Part shown: one piece after another, positions 58,401-64,000 of the stretch
Position numbering within the stretch: position 1 is the stretch's first letter
How the letters are laid out: each line of letters begins with the position of its first letter
Source: Halobacillus_B rhizosphaerae
GTDB taxonomy: Bacteria > Bacillota > Bacilli > Bacillales > Halobacillaceae
NCBI RefSeq assembly: GCF_046719735.1
Contig: NZ_JAUTWQ010000003.1
Location: forward strand, 124,001-188,000
Length of the DNA stretch: 64,000 nt
Reading direction: 5' to 3'
Notes under the pieces: model-generated
Database searches by the model: none
The model's input: only the letters and a program-made list of their open reading frames with translations
Told to the model about the DNA's origin: nothing
Position numbers and translations under genes: made by a program

Positions 58401-61400
58401 TTAGCAGAACAAGTGTAAGAGCTACTACAATGGGAACTGCTATGGCACGTTCTACAGCAGTTGCAGGAACAGGATTTTCTATGCTTGGTGCTAAAGCTAC
58501 AGCAGGAATGGTAAAAGTTAAATCTGCTTTTGTAGCAATGGGTGTAGCAGTTAAAACTTTCAGTGCTACGTTTAAAGCAATGCTTGCTTCAACTGTTATA
58601 GGATTAGGCTTCGTAGCTCTAGGTTTTGCAATTGAAAAACTAATGAATCTGTATAACACTAAGAAACAAAAAGAAGAAGAGTTAGTTAAATTAAATAAGA
58701 AAATGGTTGATGGATACCGTAAACATACAGATGGAATGGAAAGTCTAGTAAGTGAATATGAAAAACTTTCTAGTAAAACAACATTAACCAAAAATGAACA
58801 AAAAGAATATAATCATATTCAAAAAGAACTAGCTGAAACTCTTCCTACTACTGTTAGATACATAGATGCAAATGGCAAAGCTCACATGAAAACAACTGCC
58901 GAAATCAAACATGAAATTAAAGCAGTTGCAGAACTTTCAAGAGAGCAAGCAAAATTAGCAAATGCTAAATTCCTTGAGGACATGGAGAAAAAATCTAAAG
59001 CTTACATGAAGATTATAGACCATGTTGAAGACCTTAAGAAAGCACAAGAGAGACTAAATAACTCTGATGGCAAGAAGACAATGGAGGCTACTTTCCTTGG
59101 TCAAAAAACCTCCAAAATTGATAACACAAAAGCAATACAACAAAACAAAGTAGAAATATTGATGGCAGAAGCAGAGAAAACAGAAGCCATTAAGAAAACT
59201 ATCAAAGTTATCCAAGGTCAAGCATTAGCTTATTTTGAAGCTCAAGGGAAACTAATAACATTAGGTGACGAACAACAGGCAGTTGTAGAAAAATTCATTC
59301 AGTACAATGAAGCTATGTTGCGTGGGGCAGATACACCAGAAAAATTTGAGCAAGCGTACAGAGATTTGTTCACTATCGGTACAGAAGTAGGGGATGTATT
59401 TAGTGATGCATACCTAAAAATGACCAAAAATATTGGTGATGATCCTTTAAAACTTCAAGATGTAAAAGATCAACTAAGTGAAGTCGCTAAAGCTCTTCCA
59501 GAATCTTTCTTTTCAATTACTGATGAATTTGGTAATGTAACAAAATCAACAGCAGATGTTAAAAAAGGTTTAATGGAAGTCGTAAACGTAAGCAATCGTG
59601 TAGCAGAAGGTGATGGGAATTGGAACGGACTTGTTAAAAGACTACAAGATGCAGGATTAACGCTAGAACAATCACAAGGACTATTAAATGGTCTTGCTAG
59701 AGAGCATGATAATGCACGACTTAGAGCAGAAGCACAGAAACAGGGTGTGGATGGTCTTACGACTTCAATGGAAGACTTAAATCAAGAGGCTATGCAAACC
59801 ATTGATTTAACTGCTAGTTTGTTTGGCTATAATGGTGATGACCTTTCTGGTATGAAGTCTCACCTACAAGCAATGCATTTGTTAGTAGATACTATGGGTG
59901 AAGCAGGTAAGAAGACAAAAGCTTACAAGGATTCACAAGAAGTATTAACTGATTTCCTAAACATAAGCGCATCCGAATTAGAAAATAATAAAGACAAATA
60001 TTATGAAATCATTGATGCTTTAACTAAAGTAGACCTATCTACATATAGCACTACTGATTCCTTCGATGATTTTATCCAAAAGAATGAAGATTTAACTCAG
60101 TCTCAGAAAAACCTCTTAAAAGAATGGTCTAAAGCTCACCTCACTAAAGATGTAATTACTGGTGCTAATACAGAAATTATTAAATCAAATGAAGAAGTTC
60201 AAAACTCTTCTAAAGATACGAAAACTAAAATTGATGATATATTTTCTGAGCCAGAAATTAATGGAGTGACTAAGGCTCTTGATGACACTAAGAAAAAAAC
60301 AGAAGATGATAGTTGGATTACGAAAGCCAAAAATAAAATCGGAAGTATTTTTAGTGGTATTGGTGATGGAGCAAGTAAAGGAAGTATGGCTACTGCTAAG
60401 TACCTTTATGACTTTCTACCACCATCTTTTATCGAAGATGTACAAAAGGCACAGGACAAGATTGGTGAGTTCTTTGACAAACTTAAGAACAAAACTTCTG
60501 ATGGAGTTGATACTTCTAGTAGTAAGTTAAAAGAGTGGAGTAATAGTCTATCAGATTATATCCAACCAACACTTCAAGGAATTTGGATTGCATTTGATAC
60601 TTCATTAAATGGTGTGCCAAGTAAATTATTAGATAAATTTACTGAATGGTCGAATATGCTCAAGTTATGGTTTGATAGTTTACCAGAAGTGTCAAAAACT
60701 TCTATGGAAAATTGGAAAACTTCACTTATCGACTATTTTAAAAACTTACCAGATAACACTAGACCAAAACTTGAAGAATGGTATACGTCTATTAAATCAT
60801 TTTTTGCTAATCTTCCAGATCGACTTAAAGAAGATTTCAATAATTTGATCTTCTCTATTGCTTTTTGGTTCGAAAGTGGAAAGCAAAAGATAGTTGAAAA
60901 GTTAGCTGAATGGAGTGTAGCCATTACCACTAGTATCGTTGATTGGAAAGATGATACTGCTAACAGTTTAAATGAATGGTGGACTTCAATAGAAGATTGG
61001 TTTACTTCAATTCCTTCTAGAATCAATAGTAAACTTAATGAGTGGACTATTGCAGTCATTAATACTTTTATTGGATGGAAAGATAAAACTATTGAGAAAT
61101 TAGACGATTGGTGGACTTCAATCTCTGATTGGTTTGTTTCAATTCCTTCAAAGATAAAATCCAAACTTAATGATTGGTCTACAGCAATTAATGATTGGTT
61201 AGTTGAGCAGAATGAATTAAATAAAGAAGCTTATGGAAAATGGGGAGAAAGCATTCAGGATTTCTTTTCTTCACTTCCTTCAAAAGCAGGGGATAAACTT
61301 AATGAATTTTGGGACTCTATAACTCAATGGATTTCTGAAAAAGCTAGTTCATGGAGTGAAAATTTATCTAGTTGGGGTAATGCTATTTCAGATTGGTTTA

Positions 61401-64000
61401 CTTCTCTTCCTTCTAAAATAAATGAAAATCTCTCTTCTTTATGGGATTCAATTTCACAGTGGTTTACGGACACTACTACCCTTTGGGGAGATAATCTTTC
61501 TAAATGGTCGGATGCCATAACAAATTGGATAACCAATAAAGCTCAAGATATCTCTGACAGCTTCTCGTCTTGGACAAAAGCTATTGGTGATTGGATTCAA
61601 GAAAAACGTCAACTATGGACTGAAAAACTCGATTTATGGAGAGAATCAATCATTGATTGGTTTACAAGTATGCCGGGTAAAATCCAAGAAAGTTTAACTG
61701 AATGGACTAACACTATTATTGATTGGTTTACTTCATTACCGGGAAAAGTGAAGGGCAAATTTGATACTTGGGTAGACAACATAAAAACTTGGATTAGTGA
61801 GAAGAAAGATTTATGGAGTACATCTTTATCAGATTGGGGAAAATCAATTTCTGATTGGTTTGCTTCTCTTCCGAACAAAACAAGTAAAGGTTTAAGTGAT
61901 TGGTGGAACTCTATTACAGATTGGTTTAAATCTACTGTAAACAGATGGAAAGACAATCTTGACAACTGGTGGAAAGCTATTGGATCGTGGTTTAATGGAC
62001 TTGCTGACCATAAAGAAATTAAGGATGCAGGTAAGAAAACTGTTGACAAAGTTAGTGAAGGAATCAAGGAAAAGAAGAAAGATTTCCTTGAGAAACTTGC
62101 AGAAGTTCTTCTTGATGCACCAAAATATATCTTTATTGCACTAGGTATCGTAGCACTAGCAGTTGGTCGTGAACTTATCCAAAGAATTGTCAAAGGAGTC
62201 ACAGAAAAATTACCTAAGTTCCTAGACAAATTATCTGAAATTCATACTTACTTAAAAAATAAGATGGGTGAGATGATAAAAACTGGACTTTCGAAAGGTA
62301 AAGAAATTGCTTCAAACATTGCTGATGGTGTACATAATAAACGTAAAGAAATTACAGATAAGTTTGATGACATTAAAACATCTGCTGTCAAGAAACTAAA
62401 AGAAGCCAGAGCAGATTTGGTTGATATTGCTAAATCAATTCCAAAGTCTATTGGTGATGGAATCAAGAATAAAATGAAAGACCTTGATTCTGGAATCAGA
62501 AGCATTGCAAACAAATTAGCAGGTGGAATTGAAAAAGGTATCAACAATACCGTTATCAAAGGTGTAAATAGTGTTTTAGGATTTATGCATATTGATAAAA
62601 CAGTTCCGAACATCAAAATTCCTAGATACGCAAATGGTACAAAAGGTCATGTTGGTGGTCATGCCATTGTTGGTGAAGAAGGAAGAGAGCTTGCATACAT
62701 TCCAAACCAAGGTATCACTGTTGTTGGTGAAAATGGTTCTGAGTTAGTTGACCTTCCTAAAGGGACTTCTGTACTGCCTAACAAACAGTCAGAAGAATTA
62801 TTGAAGAATTTCTTCCCTGCATATGCAGGTGGAGTTGGTGACTTCTTCTCTAAATTGATGGATAAACCTAAAGATTTAATGAAGAAAGCTTTCTCTAAAT
62901 TCCCATTAGATTTAGGTATAGATGGAACACTAGCTGATTTAGCTAAAGGTGGAGTAAACTTAGCCAAAGATGGGGCAATTGATTTCATCAAAGATAAGTT
63001 GAAAAACTTCTTTAGTTTCTCTACTGCCGGGATCGGTGGAGGTAAAGTAAGTGGTAGTGTAACAGAATGGCTAACAAAAGCTATCGCAATCACAGGTGTT
63101 CCTATGAGTTGGTTGCCATTACTACAAACAATGGCAATGCATGAGTCTGGTGGAAACCCTAGAGCCATTAACCTATGGGACTCAAACGCAAAAGCAGGAA
63201 TACCATCTAAAGGTTTAATGCAGACTATTGACCCAACCTTTAATGCCTATAAGATGAGTGGTTTAGGTGATATCTGGAATCCAATTCACAACGCTGTCGC
63301 TTCGATTCGCTACATACTATCTCGTTATGGAAGTATTTTTAATACTCCGGGTGCAAGAAGTATGGCAGGTGGTGGAGCGTATAGAGGATACGCTAATGGT
63401 GGTTTCATTGATAAGATGGAATTGGCATGGCATGGTGAAGAGGGAGAAGAAGCAATTATCCCACTAATCGGTAAACGTAGAAAAAGAGGTTTAAACCTGT
63501 GGGAACAAACAGGTGAAAAACTTGGCATAAACAAAAGAGCTATTCAAATCTTAAAGAAACTATCTGGATTTGGTTCATCTGGTGGAATGTCATCTGGTGG
63601 AATGTCATCATTTGGTGCTTCTAGTGGGGAAAGTTCTTCTGGTGTTAGTGGTGGAGGTGACAGTGGATCATCTGGAATTGTTCAACCTTCTATTTATGAA
63701 GGTGGATACAATCTAGATGGAACATATCAATTCCATGCTCTTGCCTCAAAACCAAAACCAGAGCCAAAAGAAGAAGTAGCTGATGCATTTACTTTCAATA
63801 AATATGAAAGAAGTGTAAGCAATTATGAAAGTGCTATCAGTAAGTTAGAAACAAAATTAAATGCAATGAAAAACACGAATGAAACTTACAGAAAAACACT
63901 TAAAGAAATTGTAGACCTTGAATATAAGCGTTTCTATGCTATGAGAAAAGACTTGCAGGTAACTAAAGACCGTCAAGGATATATCGAACGTGCATTGAAA
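55409..64000 (+). CDS. Tail tape measure protein with lytic transglycosylase domain (3' end cut)
   Basis: Open frame from ATG at 55409 (AAAGGGGTGG upstream) through the window edge, at least 2,864 residues. Order: coiled-coil start (1-560); conserved TMP core about 600-970 (NLGIFEQLRIAMARVPVWMT and later blocks); hydrophobic helices near 960-985 and 1055-1075; tryptophan-rich repeats about 1,700-2,190 (SISDWFTSLPSKI-type units every about 28-33 residues); another hydrophobic helix near 2,240; SLT-type lytic transglycosylase about 2,560-2,650 with catalytic Glu in MAMHESGGNP; Gly/Ser-rich tail. The size predicts a tail of roughly 430 nm or more. Confidence 0.9.
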   Translation, partial: MGATGSNDLNALIKAKVIKIRAELDIKGSLPHIKKQIDLISEKLVNKPVKLKVQLDSSIKSMNHQLSALHNKLNNSSSFKPLKIKVQIDVAGSASHIKNQLKDIQKTMDDFNNKYGKTLKQIENKSKELNQALNVPTNAGVQNFNNIKKYASQLQEAERILKSKMKSGEKGLFSSFEIKDAQGNLKGFIATLEKANGVIEKVKYSWNSDKNKFQVVDRTVATTTEKMVHRSMEALKNLERELGKTGKASQNLRTEYDKLMNSGANGSLEMGAVKALERKIKDEQTSIQLNEKENALLREQKALVQDIERYQSKIKGGTKTSDDLNVMNTKLSGISNGSYSDPATKKLINDIKTEFAQLKKSYTEQIAQEKELKSAQEKRIATLRQLDIIEKSHHATEGALSKANIQEVRTLANSIKTMEQYNVVRKRMKDIDHAVAKQKVDQNISKQLDKLKHSMIEWAETTGKSTSAVMKRFEQLKRNMGSNLGQLTTETDRYIRKMKEFKQVADMNAKANSIVKQSPSQQKDFALAIKNGDIAKVKEYMKALYGADVATIKLKTDSKGVTSIRTQFASAGKTARELTHEISNVDSRLRHMGTSEVFNRNANLGIFEQLRIAMARVPVWMTAMTAFYGTINVVKKMATEIINLDKSLTELRRVASDNLSIDSVFKGAVSLSQELGNNVNDVLASVNELARTFGQFNERQLLAITRTATLMSNVSDLSAQEATESLVGTMNAFNISAEDSIRIVDALNEVDNNYAISTQQLAQGLKRSSATAKTFGVTLEESVGHITAIGAVTMESGNIIGNSLKTIYSRITTLKASESILASVGVSIRKIGEDGESVVRPVSDIIEDLSQRWWDLSDSQRQNIAVTVAGRYQLSRFLALMNNYQMSMDATETATYSQGSAMRENAEYLKSYEARINTLKNSFTELSSAVGNAVLSSGMMNIIRLLTALAGVAIKITDNFGALPVVFGAVSVLLVKMGVFNKLRNSIVRGLSEMQKSFSRTSVRATTMGTAMARSTAVAGTGFSMLGAKATAGMVKVKSAFVAMGVAVKTFSATFKAMLASTVIGLGFVALGFAIEKLMNLYNTKKQKEEELVKLNKKMVDGYRKHTDGMESLVSEYEKLSSKTTLTKNEQKEYNHIQKELAETLPTTVRYIDANGKAHMKTTAEIKHEIKAVAELSREQAKLANAKFLEDMEKKSKAYMKIIDHVEDLKKAQERLNNSDGKKTMEATFLGQKTSKIDNTKAIQQNKVEILMAEAEKTEAIKKTIKVIQGQALAYFEAQGKLITLGDEQQAVVEKFIQYNEAMLRGADTPEKFEQAYRDLFTIGTEVGDVFSDAYLKMTKNIGDDPLKLQDVKDQLSEVAKALPESFFSITDEFGNVTKSTADVKKGLMEVVNVSNRVAEGDGNWNGLVKRLQDAGLTLEQSQGLLNGLAREHDNARLRAEAQKQGVDGLTTSMEDLNQEAMQTIDLTASLFGYNGDDLSGMKSHLQAMHLLVDTMGEAGKKTKAYKDSQEVLTDFLNISASELENNKDKYYEIIDALTKVDLSTYSTTDSFDDFIQKNEDLTQSQKNLLKEWSKAHLTKDVITGANTEIIKSNEEVQNSSKDTKTKIDDIFSEPEINGVTKALDDTKKKTEDDSWITKAKNKIGSIFSGIGDGASKGSMATAKYLYDFLPPSFIEDVQKAQDKIGEFFDKLKNKTSDGVDTSSSKLKEWSNSLSDYIQPTLQGIWIAFDTSLNGVPSKLLDKFTEWSNMLKLWFDSLPEVSKTSMENWKTSLIDYFKNLPDNTRPKLEEWYTSIKSFFANLPDRLKEDFNNLIFSIAFWFESGKQKIVEKLAEWSVAITTSIVDWKDDTANSLNEWWTSIEDWFTSIPSRINSKLNEWTIAVINTFIGWKDKTIEKLDDWWTSISDWFVSIPSKIKSKLNDWSTAINDWLVEQNELNKEAYGKWGESIQDFFSSLPSKAGDKLNEFWDSITQWISEKASSWSENLSSWGNAISDWFTSLPSKINENLSSLWDSISQWFTDTTTLWGDNLSKWSDAITNWITNKAQDISDSFSSWTKAIGDWIQEKRQLWTEKLDLWRESIIDWFTSMPGKIQESLTEWTNTIIDWFTSLPGKVKGKFDTWVDNIKTWISEKKDLWSTSLSDWGKSISDWFASLPNKTSKGLSDWWNSITDWFKSTVNRWKDNLDNWWKAIGSWFNGLADHKEIKDAGKKTVDKVSEGIKEKKKDFLEKLAEVLLDAPKYIFIALGIVALAVGRELIQRIVKGVTEKLPKFLDKLSEIHTYLKNKMGEMIKTGLSKGKEIASNIADGVHNKRKEITDKFDDIKTSAVKKLKEARADLVDIAKSIPKSIGDGIKNKMKDLDSGIRSIANKLAGGIEKGINNTVIKGVNSVLGFMHIDKTVPNIKIPRYANGTKGHVGGHAIVGEEGRELAYIPNQGITVVGENGSELVDLPKGTSVLPNKQSEELLKNFFPAYAGGVGDFFSKLMDKPKDLMKKAFSKFPLDLGIDGTLADLAKGGVNLAKDGAIDFIKDKLKNFFSFSTAGIGGGKVSGSVTEWLTKAIAITGVPMSWLPLLQTMAMHESGGNPRAINLWDSNAKAGIPSKGLMQTIDPTFNAYKMSGLGDIWNPIHNAVASIRYILSRYGSIFNTPGARSMAGGGAYRGYANGGFIDKMELAWHGEEGEEAIIPLIGKRRKRGLNLWEQTGEKLGINKRAIQILKKLSGFGSSGGMSSGGMSSFGASSGESSSGVSGGGDSGSSGIVQPSIYEGGYNLDGTYQFHALASKPKPEPKEEVADAFTFNKYERSVSNYESAISKLETKLNAMKNTNETYRKTLKEIVDLEYKRFYAMRKDLQVTKDRQGYIERALK

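Noticed and set aside
57424..63534. Long minus-strand ORFs opposite the tape measure gene
   Set aside because: They are antisense shadows of the biased codons in the tape measure gene and lack ribosome binding sites.

Overview
The window reads as part of a large temperate phage that also carries plasmid-type maintenance genes (a phage-plasmid) from a low-GC Gram-positive host, most likely Bacillus or a close relative. The evidence is the AT-rich coding sequence, strong AGGAGG-type ribosome binding sites, frequent TTG/GTG starts, and a complete head/tail morphogenesis series next to an actin-type partition pair and a conjugation-type ATPase. Several traits recall SPbeta-like phages: an HU-like gene, a tyrosine recombinase directly upstream of a giant tape-measure gene, and a repeated element dispersed between genes. 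No database search was possible, so family names rest on motifs visible in the translations.

Layout. 1-2.6 kb: start of a protein-kinase gene (minus strand, cut by the window edge), two small minus-strand genes, and two families of short direct repeats. 2.6-9.3 kb: about eighteen small plus-strand genes, many behind a repeated cassette of TATAAT promoter, GGGGAAT/ATTCCCC stem-loop and AGGAG site, typical of early or host-takeover genes. 9.3-10.05 kb: convergent non-coding gap with terminator-like and iteron-like repeats. 10.05-15.9 kb: minus-strand operon with a Tad2/DUF2829-like anti-Thoeris candidate, small membrane proteins and a RecD2-like helicase. 16.1-22.7 kb: ParM/AlfA-like actin, ParR-like partner, then a membrane/DNA-transfer-like module (M23 peptidase with membrane tail, VirD4/HerA-type ATPase, replication-relaxation protein). 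22.8-26 kb: control region with a tyrosine-recombinase-fold protein carrying an altered catalytic box, a winged-helix/replication-initiator-like gene bracketed by near-identical 19-23 bp operators, and a sigma-region-4-like protein.

26-35.5 kb: HU-like protein, PIN-PhoH protein, three tandem paralogous receptor-binding/fibre proteins and an XkdX-like protein. 35.5-37.9 kb: an RNA island with tRNA-Asn, tRNA-Glu and tRNA-Pro, a roughly 650-nt highly structured RNA resembling the ROOL/GOLLD class in size and setting, a second structured RNA with an H-type pseudoknot, five short RNAs built on the same plan (covarying 7-bp end stem plus conserved TACAGC strand), and an HNH endonuclease. Immediately downstream is a TROVE/vWA (Ro60-like, DUF2828) gene. 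The short RNAs may be ligands of this Ro60-like protein, like Y RNAs. This is the most interesting system in the window.

41.4-64 kb: late operon: small and large terminase, portal, protease-scaffold fusion with an internal start, decoration protein, major capsid protein, connectors, tail tube, chaperone, a second (intact-looking) tyrosine recombinase, and a tape measure of at least 2,864 residues that runs off the window.

Two regulatory layers span the region. A 13-17 bp motif (CAAYAAATAATKATA), almost always oriented with transcription, forms the spacer of TTGACA-N17-TATAAT promoters and also recurs after stop codons in late operons. A two-block motif with identical spacing (GACACAAA, then GGG and TTCTTAATGA) precedes the 26-kb operon and the terminase operon and is a candidate late promoter.
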